64,000 nt of DNA from Akkermansia sp. N21116 (GCF_029854705.2 NZ_CP139035.1:1054001-1118000), one strand, 5' to 3'; positions 8,707 to 17,604 are shown, counted from the first letter of the stretch. Notes: generated by a model not told the origin, from the sequence alone. A program made the numbers and translations.

Positions 8707-8739
8707 GGAAAAAGCTTCGATGGGGTGACGCCGGAAGGT

Positions 8740-9741
8740 TTATTTATCTTCCTTTGCTTCTTCCGGCACGATCAGGGGAGAAAGGAGCTGTTTGAGCTGC
8801 CCGGCAATTTTTTGCGTGATTTCATCCGGGGACTGTTCCAGTTTTTCAACGGCATCTATCAGGGATTTGACTTCGCTCTGCTGGGGCTTTTTCTTCTGTT
8901 CCAAGGCTTCAATCTTCTTTTTGATGCCGAGGAGGCGGGGGATGTCCTTGTTGGCTTTGAGGGCGGTTATTTGCTCGTCAAATTCCTTGACGGACGGAAC
9001 GGCCTTTTTCAGCCGCAGCATCATGGGAAGGGCGTTGAGCGGGTCTTCTCCGAAGACTTCTTCAATGGAGGCTTTTTCGTTGTCAAGCCATGCATCGTAT
9101 GTACTGCAAACTTTTTGGGCTTCTTCATCATCCTGCTTATTGCGCAGTGGTTTGATTTTGGCTTCGATGTTGGTACCGTCGGAGACGAGATCCTTGGCAA
9201 GTGCCTTGTATTTGTCGAGTTCAAGCCCGTCCAGGATCGGGGTTCCCTTGCCGACGTTGCGGAGTTCTTTTTTGATCAGGTCATACAGTTCGCCGGGGTA
9301 TCCCTGGGCGACGACTTTGCCATTGGCTCCGACGAGGACGGCAAAGGGCAAGCCTCCGGGACAACGAGCTTCCGGCAGGGAGACGAACTGGTACACCGGA
9401 AAGGTCACTTTAGACTTTTTCAGGAAAGGTTCGATTTTATCCGATGGCCTTTGACTGTGGCTGGCTACAATGACAAGCCCTTTGGATTTATACTGGTCGT
9501 ACAATTTAACGAGGTGGGGGAAACTGGCGATGCACGGCGGGCAGTTGATACCCCAGTATTCGAAGAAAACGACTTTTCCTTTCAGGTCGGAAGCCTTGAT
9601 TTTCGGTCCGTACAGGTGTGCGGAGGCGGGGAATTGGGGGAATGTGACTTTAACTCCCTTGGGGTGTTCCAGCCCGGATGATATTTCGATGGAAGCCATG
9701 CCGAGGACAATGGCCGCTGCAATAGAAAAGAAGCATTTCAT
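8740..9741 (-). CDS. exported TlpA-like thioredoxin-fold protein
   Basis: A 333-residue protein with a signal peptide (hydrophobic residues about 4-17) and a thioredoxin/TlpA domain at about 45-150. The redox pair is Cys67-Pro-Pro-Cys70, and GGLPFAVLVG near 130 carries the expected cis-proline. Members usually reduce or isomerise disulphides, or transfer electrons outside the cytoplasm. The C-terminal half (about 170-333) is highly charged and helical, with likely coiled coil at about 270-325, an extension not found in simple TlpA proteins and possibly a partner-binding module. It ends close to folC (convergent). A near-consensus promoter lies just before the start. Confidence 0.8.
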   Translation of the reverse strand: MKCFFSIAAAIVLGMASIEISSGLEHPKGVKVTFPQFPASAHLYGPKIKASDLKGKVVFFEYWGINCPPCIASFPHLVKLYDQYKSKGLVIVASHSQRPSDKIEPFLKKSKVTFPVYQFVSLPEARCPGGLPFAVLVGANGKVVAQGYPGELYDLIKKELRNVGKGTPILDGLELDKYKALAKDLVSDGTNIEAKIKPLRNKQDDEEAQKVCSTYDAWLDNEKASIEEVFGEDPLNALPMMLRLKKAVPSVKEFDEQITALKANKDIPRLLGIKKKIEALEQKKKPQQSEVKSLIDAVEKLEQSPDEITQKIAGQLKQLLSPLIVPEEAKEDK

Positions 9742-9747
9742 ACTGGC

Positions 9748-9775
9748 AACTTAGATGATGGAGGTGAATTGTCAA
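9748..9775 (-). promoter_or_regulatory. predicted promoter of the thioredoxin-fold gene
   Basis: On the minus strand, a perfect TTGACA (9770-9775), a 16-base spacer and TAAGTT (9748-9753), followed by only 6 bases before ATG 9741. This is the clearest -35 box in the window and implies a leaderless or near-leaderless transcript. Confidence 0.55.
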
Positions 9776-9836
9776 GAGACTCGCTAAAATTCATTCCTAC
9801 CGGGTTAATGCTTTGACGGTGCGGATTTCCCGGAAA

Positions 9837-11087
9837 TCATCTGACGACAGGCCATACGATGCCGACAGGGTCAAAGGGAGCTACTTGTCCTTTGATTGTC
9901 GCGGGATCGGGAAGAGAGTAATTTGTCCTGAATAACGGGAAGATGGGAGAACCGTATTTTTGATCTTTATGCACGACGGGGGCATCTACTTCTTCGATCA
10001 TCAGGGATTCACCGAACTGACCTCCATTATCGCCCAGAAGGATCTGGATAGGGTAGGTTTTTCCGGCTTCTACAGTGAAGACGACTCCAGCCGCATATCC
10101 CCCCGTGTTTTGGTTCCAGTGTTCTGTGTTTTCGTATTTATACAGAGTAACGGGAGGGACATTGATTTTGGATTGCCTGAGTTTCCTGACCAGGACTTCA
10201 TCGGCTCCCTTGACATTTTGCAGGGCATCGTGCCAGGCTTTTCCAACGGCATAACTCTGGTTGATGGAGACTTGAGACCATCCAAAGTCAAAAACGTTTT
10301 TCCCGTTGAAGTTGACGACGAGAACATCGTCTGCGGCTCCCACAAACCGGAATTTGCCGGACTTGGGGGCGACGACATTACCTTTGTACACGGCTGCCCA
10401 GAAGCTTCCCTGGACGCGGTCGCCACATTGATAGGCTTTGGGGGCATCTTCCGATGGGGAATTCGGGATATAGAACTGGGATGCGTAGAGCTTCGTTGGA
10501 GATTTGAAGTATTTGTTGAGGATGGATCTGTTCCAGTTTTTGATGAATTGATTGAAGACATTGATGTATTCCGCATAGGTCATGTTCGTACTTTTCCCTG
10601 CGGGGGTTTGCTTTAAATCGTAGAACGTTCCCTCCAGAGCGCTGCCTCCCGGTTGGTCGGAGCCGAATCCGGTTCCTCCCTCCCCGAGATCTTCTCCGAC
10701 TCCGGCACCGAAATCTACTCCCAGTTCCAGGCTTTGCCCAAGATCGGAAATGTCCGGGGTTTCCAGGTCAACCGAAGCGATGGCGACATCGCTGACGGCA
10801 TTGGATGTGATGATGCTGGCGTGGTTTTGGACGGAGGCGGTGGGGCGTGTTGTGATGCGTTCCGGCGTTACTGGGGAATCCTGGGGCGGGGCATCCGTAT
10901 TGTTGGCGACATAGGCCACGATTTCCGGTTTTTCCGTTTTTGAGACAACGATGACAGCGGTGTACAGAAGGAGTCCGGCCAGAGCCGTTGACAAAATGGC
11001 TGTTGCCAACGCGGCCAGGAAGTTGCGCGTCTTGGCTTTCTGGAGAGCCTTGTCGGCTTCATCGGTCATTCCAATATGAAGGCTCAT
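9837..11087 (-). CDS. membrane-anchored protein with PA14-like C-terminal domain
   Basis: A 416-residue protein with a charged cytoplasmic N-terminus, one transmembrane helix at about residues 24-50, a Pro/Thr-rich then Gly-rich linker (about 60-150), and a globular C-terminal domain. The segment GKFRFVGAADDVLVVNFNGK near 235-255 and the later Gly/Tyr-rich part resemble PA14 domains, which bind carbohydrates on cell-surface proteins. The architecture suggests an inner-membrane anchor presenting a sugar-binding domain to the periplasm through a flexible linker. The specific partner is unknown. The gene is monocistronic and divergent from the U32 gene. Confidence 0.6.
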   Translation of the reverse strand: MSLHIGMTDEADKALQKAKTRNFLAALATAILSTALAGLLLYTAVIVVSKTEKPEIVAYVANNTDAPPQDSPVTPERITTRPTASVQNHASIITSNAVSDVAIASVDLETPDISDLGQSLELGVDFGAGVGEDLGEGGTGFGSDQPGGSALEGTFYDLKQTPAGKSTNMTYAEYINVFNQFIKNWNRSILNKYFKSPTKLYASQFYIPNSPSEDAPKAYQCGDRVQGSFWAAVYKGNVVAPKSGKFRFVGAADDVLVVNFNGKNVFDFGWSQVSINQSYAVGKAWHDALQNVKGADEVLVRKLRQSKINVPPVTLYKYENTEHWNQNTGGYAAGVVFTVEAGKTYPIQILLGDNGGQFGESLMIEEVDAPVVHKDQKYGSPIFPLFRTNYSLPDPATIKGQVAPFDPVGIVWPVVR

Positions 11088-11290
11088 TGGTGTTGAGGGA
11101 GTGGGGAGAAGGGCGTTTCAACCATGAAATCGGATGGGGTATCTATCCATCAGCATGGATCATGATTAAAATATGATCCTGGATAAAGTGATTCAATGTG
11201 AAATGGTTATTATTTGTTCTTTAACTCGATTCTAACGATTTTCCCGTTTGATTCTGTGGGTGGGTGTATTTTTTCGGTCTGGTTTTGCCC

Positions 11291-11320
11291 TTGACGGGAG
11301 ATGGTCTCTTGGCGAGTGTA
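11291..11320 (+). promoter_or_regulatory. possible promoter of the U32 gene
   Basis: TTGACG at 11291-11296 and a weak -10 (AGTGTA at 11315-11320) after 18 bases, with 5 bases before ATG 11326. The -35 is good but the -10 is poor. The layout is the one seen at other genes in the window. Confidence 0.3.
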
Positions 11321-11325
11321 CGGAC

Positions 11326-13824
11326 ATGAAGCCCGATCCGTCCTGTTGCCCTCCTTTGTCCCGAGGCGATTTGAGCCCGGAATTGTTGGCTCCTGCCGGA
11401 AACTGGGAGTGTGCCCGTGCGGCCGTGTGCAATGGGGCGGACGCCATCTATTTCGGTCTGGAGCAATTCAATGCCCGTCTGCGGGCCGACAATTTTACGC
11501 TGGAGGATCTCCCCGGGCTGATGAACTATTTGCACGGGCATGGAGTCAAGGGATTTGTGACGATGAATACGCTGGTGTTTACGGGGGAGATGCCGGCCGC
11601 GTTTTCCTATCTGGCATCTCTGAACGATGCAGGAGTGGATGGAGTAATCGTCCAGGACATGGGATTGGCCCGTATCCTGACTCTCTGGAAGCGGGAGCGT
11701 CCTGAAGTGGCATTGGAATTGCATGCATCGACTCAGATGACATTGTCGTCGCCGGATGGCATTCGTTTCACGGAACGATTTTTGGATTTGGAGCGTGCCG
11801 TTCTGGCACGGGAGTTAAGCTTGAAGGATATCGAATGTTGTGCCCGGGAATCGTCCGTGCCGCTGGAGGTTTTTGTCCATGGAGCGTTATGTGTGTCGTA
11901 TTCCGGCCAATGCCTGACGTCGGAGAGCCTCGGCCAGCGAAGCGCCAACAGGGGAGAATGCGCTCAAGCGTGCCGCCTTCCCTATGCTTTGGTTGTAGAC
12001 GGACGGCTGAAACCTATGGGTGAGAGACGATACTTGCTGAGCCCTCAGGATTTGTGCGCTCTGGACGATATACCGGAGCTTGTACGCATGGGAGTGAAAA
12101 GCTACAAGATCGAAGGCCGGCTCAAGAGTCCGGAGTATGTAGCTGCCGTGACATCGGCCTATCGTAAGGCTTTGGATGCTGCAGTAGGAGGAATGGAGGC
12201 GGATTCCCTCGTGACGGATGCGGACCGGTATGCGTTGCAGATGGTGTTTTCCCGAGGTTTTTCCCATGGATGGCTTCATGGTTCCGACCACCCGACGCTG
12301 ACGCACGGGCGGCACGGCAAGAAACGCGGGGCTTTTGTGGGTGTTGTATCGGGGGGCGGCAATGGCTGGGTAGATGTCAATTTGGAGGGAAATGTCCCCC
12401 TGGCTCCCGGTGATGGCTTTGTGTTTGATGCCGGAGAAGACCGTAATGAAGAACAGGGCGGCCGTATCTGGAAAGTGCAGAGGAACCGCTTGTTTTTCCA
12501 TGGCAAGGCAAGCCGGGTGGACTGGACGCGCGTGCGTCCCGGGCAGAAGGTTTGGAAGACGGATGATCCGGCGTTGAACACCCGTCTGCGTCAGTCATGG
12601 GTGCATGAACGCGCGGAGGGAACCGTCCCTCTGGAATTGCATTGTACCGGGAGAGTCGGGGAACCTTTGGTTGTGAATTGCCCGGCGTGGGGTGTTTCCG
12701 TCCGGACGGATGTTGCTCTGGTGCCCGCAGTCAATCGTCCGTTGACTTCCTCTACACTTCGGGAACAACTGGGAAGGCTGGGTGGTTCCGGCTTCATACT
12801 CAGGGCTTGTACGGTGGATTTGCCGGAAGGATTGATGCTTCCCCTGAGCTCATTGAACAAGGCCCGCCGGGATTTGGTAGAACAATTGAACAGACTGGAT
12901 AAACCCGTCCAAAGGGCTTCTTCTCCTTTTTCCATACCGGAAATCATGGTCAAAACGCGTGTATGTCCGGAGACGGCACCGGCGGAACTTTCCGTTTTAT
13001 GCCGGCGTGAAGAACAGGTCGAACCCTGCCTCCGGAGCAGCATCAAGACTCTGTATCTGGATTATGAGGATATGAGGAGGTATGGAGATTCTCTGGAGAA
13101 GATTCGGTCCATGGCTCCGGATGTTTCCGTATTCCTGGCTACTCCCCGTATCCAGAAACCGAAGGAGGAAGGGTACTTCAAGCTGATGGAGCGTCAGGCT
13201 CCGGACGGGATTTTGATCCGCAATTGGGGAGCTGCGGAATATTTCCATGATTCGGGGTTGAGGCTTGTAGGGGATTTTTCCCTCAATGTCGCCAATCCGT
13301 GGTCGGCTGATGTGTTGCTGGAATTTGGACGGTTTGAGAGATTGACAATTTCCTATGATTTAAATGCGTCGCAGGTACTCGACCTCCTTGCCGGGATGCC
13401 AGGAGACAGGCTGGAGTTGACGCTTCACCAGCATATGCCCATGTTCCATATGGAGCATTGCGTATTTTGTACTTTCCTGTCCGGCGGCGGCCATAATGAC
13501 AGGGACTGCGGGCGGCCATGCGAACGCTACAGTGTCCATTTGAAGGACAGGGTGGGACAGTTGCATCCCCTGTTTGCCGATACGGGGTGCCGCAATACCT
13601 TGTTCAACGGACGGGCTCAGACCGGGGCGTGTTTTTTCCCGGCTTTCCGGGATGCCGGGCTTGTGCATTACCGGGTTGAATTGCTGGACGATTCTCCCCG
13701 CAAGGCGTCTTTGTTACTCCGGGAATACGGGCGTTTGATTTCCGGCGAGGTTGCAGCGTCGTCTCTGGCTTCCTCTCTGGACTTGTTGGAACAGCTCGGC
13801 ACGACTGTCGGTACGCTGGCCTGA
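11326..13824 (+). CDS. U32 family protein, RlhA-type (23S rRNA C2501 hydroxylation)
   Basis: An 832-residue peptidase-U32-family protein. The signature EVFVHGALCVSYSGQCLTS is at 181-199, with further cysteines at 212 and 216 in the NRGECAQACR segment. Long members with the DUF3656-type extension, such as E. coli RlhA, are required for 5-hydroxycytidine formation at position 2501 of 23S rRNA; shorter ones (TrhP) act on tRNA U34. This length fits the RlhA type. A second cysteine group lies near 705-735 (HCVFC, DCGRPC). ATG 11326 was chosen over an upstream frame because the U32 domain begins right after it and a promoter-like sequence precedes it. The gene is convergent with the M28 peptidase gene. 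Confidence 0.8.
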   Translation: MKPDPSCCPPLSRGDLSPELLAPAGNWECARAAVCNGADAIYFGLEQFNARLRADNFTLEDLPGLMNYLHGHGVKGFVTMNTLVFTGEMPAAFSYLASLNDAGVDGVIVQDMGLARILTLWKRERPEVALELHASTQMTLSSPDGIRFTERFLDLERAVLARELSLKDIECCARESSVPLEVFVHGALCVSYSGQCLTSESLGQRSANRGECAQACRLPYALVVDGRLKPMGERRYLLSPQDLCALDDIPELVRMGVKSYKIEGRLKSPEYVAAVTSAYRKALDAAVGGMEADSLVTDADRYALQMVFSRGFSHGWLHGSDHPTLTHGRHGKKRGAFVGVVSGGGNGWVDVNLEGNVPLAPGDGFVFDAGEDRNEEQGGRIWKVQRNRLFFHGKASRVDWTRVRPGQKVWKTDDPALNTRLRQSWVHERAEGTVPLELHCTGRVGEPLVVNCPAWGVSVRTDVALVPAVNRPLTSSTLREQLGRLGGSGFILRACTVDLPEGLMLPLSSLNKARRDLVEQLNRLDKPVQRASSPFSIPEIMVKTRVCPETAPAELSVLCRREEQVEPCLRSSIKTLYLDYEDMRRYGDSLEKIRSMAPDVSVFLATPRIQKPKEEGYFKLMERQAPDGILIRNWGAAEYFHDSGLRLVGDFSLNVANPWSADVLLEFGRFERLTISYDLNASQVLDLLAGMPGDRLELTLHQHMPMFHMEHCVFCTFLSGGGHNDRDCGRPCERYSVHLKDRVGQLHPLFADTGCRNTLFNGRAQTGACFFPAFRDAGLVHYRVELLDDSPRKASLLLREYGRLISGEVAASSLASSLDLLEQLGTTVGTLA

Positions 13825-13831
13825 ATGGAAC

Positions 13832-14911
13832 CTAAAATGCTGTTGATTCGGGATTGAGCAACCGTGCTGTCATGCGTGCCAGGCCGTCGACAACTTCGGC
13901 GAATTCACGATAATCCAGCTTTTCTGCCCTATCGCTCGTTTCATGGTAGTCGTCGCACCGCAGAAAGGCCGTATCCGTGACGGCGAATGAGGGAATGCCT
14001 TCTTTCATGTATGACCAGTCATCTGACCAGGCGACGGCCTTGGTATAGTACGGAAAGGATACGGCACGGACCGGAAATCGGCATTCGCTTGTAAAAATCT
14101 CTGAGCAGGATCGGGAGAAATCCTTTCCCGTGTTGGTGGACATAAAAGCCACATAGTCGCAACGGTCCGGGAGTCCCGCCAATCCGGCTACGACGGCACT
14201 GGCCCGTTTTTTGTTGACCCTGGGGGAGTAGCATCCCAGCGTTTCCGGCGTGAACATGCCCATGATATGTTCCTTGCCTGGATTTTTTGCAATGCTCCGG
14301 GCATGGACTCGGGAACCCATGGCATCGGTTTGGAAGAAAGGGGCCTCTTCGTTGGCGTAAAGAACGAAGATGATTCCGTGTTGTGTAGGAAGATGGCGGA
14401 AGATCCGAGCCAGTTCCAAAACGGTGGCAACTCCCGAACCGTTATCATTGGCTCCCGGCGTCCCGGTTTTGGCAGGGATGACCGGACCGTGGGAATTCCA
14501 TGTTTCCATCCCGGCCCGGGTATCGTAGTGGGCTCCGATAATAAGCCAGGGAGCATTCGGGGTTGTACCGGGTTTCCGCACTTCAATGTTGTATGCGGTC
14601 TTTCCGGCAGCTGAACCGAAGCTGGTTTTTCGAGGGACGGATACGGGTTGGAAGACAGGGGTATAACCCATGGTTTGCAACTCGTGTCTGATGTAATCGA
14701 CAACCATCTTCATGTTATCCTCCCGGTAGAGGTTGCGTTCTCCGATTGTTGTGGCGAGTATGGTCACATGGCGTTTTAAATGAGCCTGGATGGAAACCGT
14801 ATCCGGAATGCTGCCCGTTCCATGGGGCTGGCGGAGCTGAGTACACATTGTCAACGATAAGCTGACGAGACCGAATATTCCCACCAACACCAGAAACAGT
14901 TTCCTTATCAT
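13832..14911 (-). CDS. M28 family zinc aminopeptidase, probable lipoprotein
   Basis: A 359-residue exported metallopeptidase. The N-terminus MIRKLFLVLVGIFG... leads to LTMC, a plausible lipobox with Cys at about residue 23. M28 zinc-ligand and catalytic motifs appear in order: GAHYDTRAG (His, Asp), ANDNGSG (Asp), ANEEAPFF (Glu-Glu), and HETSD near the C-terminus (His). The family uses two zinc ions to release N-terminal amino acids from peptides. The start at ATG 14911 is preferred over an upstream codon because it gives a clean signal sequence and sits 7 bases behind a predicted -10 box. It is convergent with the U32 gene. Confidence 0.88.
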   Translation of the reverse strand: MIRKLFLVLVGIFGLVSLSLTMCTQLRQPHGTGSIPDTVSIQAHLKRHVTILATTIGERNLYREDNMKMVVDYIRHELQTMGYTPVFQPVSVPRKTSFGSAAGKTAYNIEVRKPGTTPNAPWLIIGAHYDTRAGMETWNSHGPVIPAKTGTPGANDNGSGVATVLELARIFRHLPTQHGIIFVLYANEEAPFFQTDAMGSRVHARSIAKNPGKEHIMGMFTPETLGCYSPRVNKKRASAVVAGLAGLPDRCDYVAFMSTNTGKDFSRSCSEIFTSECRFPVRAVSFPYYTKAVAWSDDWSYMKEGIPSFAVTDTAFLRCDDYHETSDRAEKLDYREFAEVVDGLARMTARLLNPESTAF

Positions 14912-14918
14912 TTTAGTT

Positions 14919-14947
14919 CTCTTAACAAGAAATCTCAGGCCAGGCAA
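14919..14947 (-). promoter_or_regulatory. predicted promoter of the M28 peptidase gene
   Basis: On the minus strand, TTGCCT (14942-14947), 17 bases, TAAGAG (14919-14924), then 7 bases to ATG 14911. No Shine-Dalgarno sequence is present, consistent with near-leaderless initiation. Confidence 0.45.
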
Positions 14948-15063
14948 TTGAAAACAAGGCTTGAGTTGTTGGCTCGTTCTGAGGTCCCCTGCTTGTATCG
15001 AGCAGGGTTTCCGGAAGTGACGCCCCCTCGCTCCAGCATTGCATGGGGAAAATATTCTTCCCT

Positions 15064-15092
15064 TTGAAAGATCTTTTCTCTATATCTGGCAT
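15064..15092 (+). promoter_or_regulatory. possible promoter of the toxin-antitoxin-miaA group
   Basis: TTGAAA (15064-15069), 17 bases, TGGCAT (15087-15092), then 6 bases to ATG 15099. The -10 is weak, but the geometry matches the other near-leaderless promoters here. Confidence 0.35.
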
Positions 15093-15098
15093 AAGTAA

Positions 15099-15377
15099 AT
15101 GGAACTGGATTTGAGACAATTAGTGTTTGACCCGACCCGGTATAAACCGAGGGAAATTGAGGAATGCCTGGAAGATCCGTTTGGCATTCGCCTGTTGCCT
15201 GATGAGGTGGAATGGACGGCAGAGGCCCGGTACTTTTGTCTGGGGCGTACATTGGAGGGACGAGGGTTGTTTCTTGTATTCTGGAGTGACGGTAAAATTG
15301 CCCGTATTGTTTCCGTCCGGGATATGACGGATGGGGAATCCATGTACTACAATCGTAAATACGCGACGCTCAACTGA
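15099..15377 (+). CDS. BrnT-like type II toxin
   Basis: A 92-residue protein. The central and C-terminal segment (about 45-90: ARYFCLGRTLEGRGLFLVFW, then IARIVSVRDM and a terminal YYNRK) fits the BrnT/RelE-fold ribonuclease toxin family, where the core beta sheet is followed by Arg-rich strands. BrnT toxins cleave mRNA and are neutralised by a DNA-binding antitoxin encoded downstream. The N-terminal helix region retains only a loose match (DPTRYKPREIEECLEDP), so it may be a divergent or weakened member. A CopG-type antitoxin gene follows after 38 bases, the order typical of brnT-brnA. Family assignment is by motif reading only. Confidence 0.7.
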   Translation: MELDLRQLVFDPTRYKPREIEECLEDPFGIRLLPDEVEWTAEARYFCLGRTLEGRGLFLVFWSDGKIARIVSVRDMTDGESMYYNRKYATLN

Positions 15378-15415
15378 ACGGTTTAACGGTCTTTTTCTTA
15401 CTTGATTAATTATTT

Positions 15416-15709
15416 ATGGATATTCTTTCTTCTTGGCAGCAGGTTCCCGTTTTTTCATCTCCCCAGGAGGAGGCCCGGTTTTGGGAAGAACATGAATTGG
15501 CTCCCCGATTGATGGAAGCTGCCCTGTTGTCCAGTGACGGCAGGGAGTCCAGTTCCATTACACTCAGGTTCGATCCCCGCATGCTGGCCCGCATCAAACG
15601 CGTAGCAAGAAGCCGGTATCTGAACTACCAGAGCATGATGAAGCAATGGTTGGCAGAGCGCCTGGATGAAGAGGCACGCATAGAAATCCCTGAGAATAAT
15701 CATGAATGA
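15416..15709 (+). CDS. CopG/BrnA-like antitoxin
   Basis: A 97-residue protein with the two-part layout of CopG-type antitoxins. The N-terminal region (about 10-30) contains FSSPQEEARFWEEHEL, typical of antitoxins of this class. A ribbon-helix-helix segment follows at about 45-80 (ITLRFDPRMLARIKRVARSR, then YQSMMKQWLAERL). Such proteins bind their own promoter as dimers and neutralise the cognate toxin through an N- or C-terminal tail. The stop codon overlaps the start of miaA by 8 bases, so translation of the two is probably coupled. It lies directly behind the BrnT-like toxin. Confidence 0.78.
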   Translation: MDILSSWQQVPVFSSPQEEARFWEEHELAPRLMEAALLSSDGRESSSITLRFDPRMLARIKRVARSRYLNYQSMMKQWLAERLDEEARIEIPENNHE

Positions 15710-16622
15710 TGCCTTGCGCCTCATCTTCATAACGGGCACGACCGCTTCGGGAAAATCAGCCCTGGCATTGGAATTGGCTCGGCTGCTGGATGCCGAGATC
15801 GTGAGTGCCGATGCCTATCAGGTGTATCGCGGCATGTCTGTTCTAACGGCGGCTCCAACTGCGGAAGACAAGAAGAAAGTGCCTCACCACATGGTGGAGT
15901 TCCTCGATCCTTCGGAGTCTTGGGATGCTTCCTCTCATTACCGGCGGGCCATGGAGTGTATTCGAGACATTCATGAACGGGGGAAGAGGGCGATTGTGGT
16001 CGGAGGATCCGGGCTTTACTTGAAATTCCTGTCACACGGTATTTCCGATGCTCCTCCTGCGGATGAGATGCTCCGCAAGGGGTTTGCCTCCCGCGAATTG
16101 GCGGATTTGGTTGACGAATTGAAGCGGCGCGATCCCGAAGGCGCTGCTATGACCAGTCTGGAAAACAGACGGTATGTTGAGAGGAATTTGGAAATTGTGA
16201 TTTTGGGAGGCAAGCCTCTCCGGTTTTGGAAAGAGAACTGGCAACGTCCTCCTGCCGGTCCCGGTTATGTAATTTCACGAGAGCCCGAGGATTTGGAACA
16301 TCGTATCCAGGAACGAACCCGGCAAATGTTTGCAGAAGGAGCGGTGGATGAAGCTGCCGCGCTGGGTTCTTGTTCCTTGACGGCGGAGCGTACGCTGGGG
16401 CTACCGCAAATCCGTGAATTATTGCGTGGGAACATGGGGATTGAAGAATGCATCCAGGCTGTTGTCCTGGCTACCCGGCAATATGCCAAACGGCAAAGGA
16501 CCTGGTTGAGGCGTGAGACATGGTTGCAGAAACTGTTTGCATCCGAAAATTCTTCTTCCTTTAGCCTTGCGGCTGACGTAAAATACCTCCTAGAAAGCTT
16601 TATTCGGAATGGCGGTAGTTGA
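15702..16622 (+). CDS. miaA: tRNA dimethylallyltransferase
   Basis: A 306-residue enzyme that transfers a dimethylallyl group to N6 of adenosine-37 in tRNAs reading UNN codons. The P-loop GTTASGKS is at residues 12-19. SADAYQVYRGM (about 35-45), DPSESWDAS, GGSGLYLKFL (about 103-112) and the later QYAKRQRTWLRR (about 266-277) are family motifs. Length is normal. The ATG overlaps the end of the antitoxin gene by 8 bases, so this essentially housekeeping gene sits third in an operon with a toxin-antitoxin pair. A hairpin with a T-run follows. Confidence 0.93.
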   Translation: MNDALRLIFITGTTASGKSALALELARLLDAEIVSADAYQVYRGMSVLTAAPTAEDKKKVPHHMVEFLDPSESWDASSHYRRAMECIRDIHERGKRAIVVGGSGLYLKFLSHGISDAPPADEMLRKGFASRELADLVDELKRRDPEGAAMTSLENRRYVERNLEIVILGGKPLRFWKENWQRPPAGPGYVISREPEDLEHRIQERTRQMFAEGAVDEAAALGSCSLTAERTLGLPQIRELLRGNMGIEECIQAVVLATRQYAKRQRTWLRRETWLQKLFASENSSSFSLAADVKYLLESFIRNGGS

Positions 16623-16623
16623 G

Positions 16624-16654
16624 GAACTGCGCCATCAGTTCTTAAGGCTTTTTT
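16624..16654 (+). terminator. probable terminator after miaA
   Basis: A short stem (GAACTG and CAGTTC, 6 bp, 6-base loop) is followed after 7 bases by six T residues. The stem is short, so termination efficiency is uncertain. Confidence 0.4.
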
Positions 16655-16681
16655 GAAAGAGCTATTTTACATACCAATATT

Positions 16682-17584
16682 ATGGAAAACTCGAAAAGAA
16701 GACCAAATTCCGGACCGTATTTGATTGTCATTGCCCTTCTGGCTTTGGCCTTGGTTATCTGTATTGTCCTTATCGTCCGCAAAGATGCTGATACTGTGGC
16801 TGCTCCGTCTGTTCCTACCGCTTCGGCAACGCAGTCCCAGACACCGGCCTTGCCTGGCGCCACTACCGCTTCTGCGAATGCTCCGGCTGCTTCCGGTACT
16901 GCAACCGGACAGCAACAGCAGACAATTGATCCGGAATCCGTTCTCGGTAGAGTAGCTCTGGCGGTGAATGGTTACTATTCCGCCAAAACTCCTCAGGAAA
17001 AGGCCAAGTTCGTGCTGGAAGCCGATACGATGCTTCCAAAAATGGAAAAGTATTACGAAGAGCATACTATCAAAAATCCTGGTGCCAAATCGGTGGAACC
17101 TCCTACGGCATTTGCCCTCGGCGGTTTGTCCTACTGGCGCACTCGGGTGCTCCTGAATGATGGTACCGTCGGCTTTGTTGCGATGCGTATCATTGACAAG
17201 GAGCCCAAGATCGACTGGGAAAGCGAGGTGCGTTATTGTTCCTTCGACTGGGACAAGTGGCTTGCCGACAAGAGTAAGGAAGCCGGAGATTTCCGTGTGT
17301 ATGCTGTGGTCGACAAAGAGTACAAGGCTCCCTTTAACGATAATACCCACTACCTTTGCCTCAAGGTGAAGACAATGGACTCCGACAAGACCATGTTTGC
17401 CTATCTGGATTTGACCGACTTTGATCAGCGCGAGTTTGCCCGCCAGTTGATAGAATCTGGTAACAACCCCATCGAATGTGTTCTGACGCTTCAGCAGGTT
17501 GATTCCAAAGAGAGCGATTCTCCGGTCGCCAAAGTGCTGAAGGTTGTGAGTCCGTCCTGGGTGATTCCCTACGGAGGGATGTAA
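16682..17584 (+). CDS. membrane-anchored extracytoplasmic protein, unknown function
   Basis: A 300-residue protein with a basic N-terminus, one transmembrane helix at about residues 14-34, an Ala/Thr/Pro/Ser-rich linker (about 40-80, ending in a Gln run) and a folded domain from about 85 to 300. The domain has alternating helical (KTPQEKAKFVLEADTMLPKM) and beta-rich stretches with several Trp residues, ending near VVSPSWVIPYGGM. No known family was recognised. It probably anchors in the inner membrane and exposes its domain to the periplasm. It sits between miaA and mnmA, but its sequence gives no hint of a role in tRNA modification. Confidence 0.6.
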   Translation: MENSKRRPNSGPYLIVIALLALALVICIVLIVRKDADTVAAPSVPTASATQSQTPALPGATTASANAPAASGTATGQQQQTIDPESVLGRVALAVNGYYSAKTPQEKAKFVLEADTMLPKMEKYYEEHTIKNPGAKSVEPPTAFALGGLSYWRTRVLLNDGTVGFVAMRIIDKEPKIDWESEVRYCSFDWDKWLADKSKEAGDFRVYAVVDKEYKAPFNDNTHYLCLKVKTMDSDKTMFAYLDLTDFDQREFARQLIESGNNPIECVLTLQQVDSKESDSPVAKVLKVVSPSWVIPYGGM

Positions 17585-17604
17585 TCCATGTATTTTTTTC
17601 AAAA

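Noticed and set aside
8659-9681. A 340-residue plus-strand frame opposite the thioredoxin-fold gene
   Set aside because: The minus-strand protein has a signal peptide and CPPC motif; the plus-strand translation is Phe/Gly-rich and has no recognisable feature.
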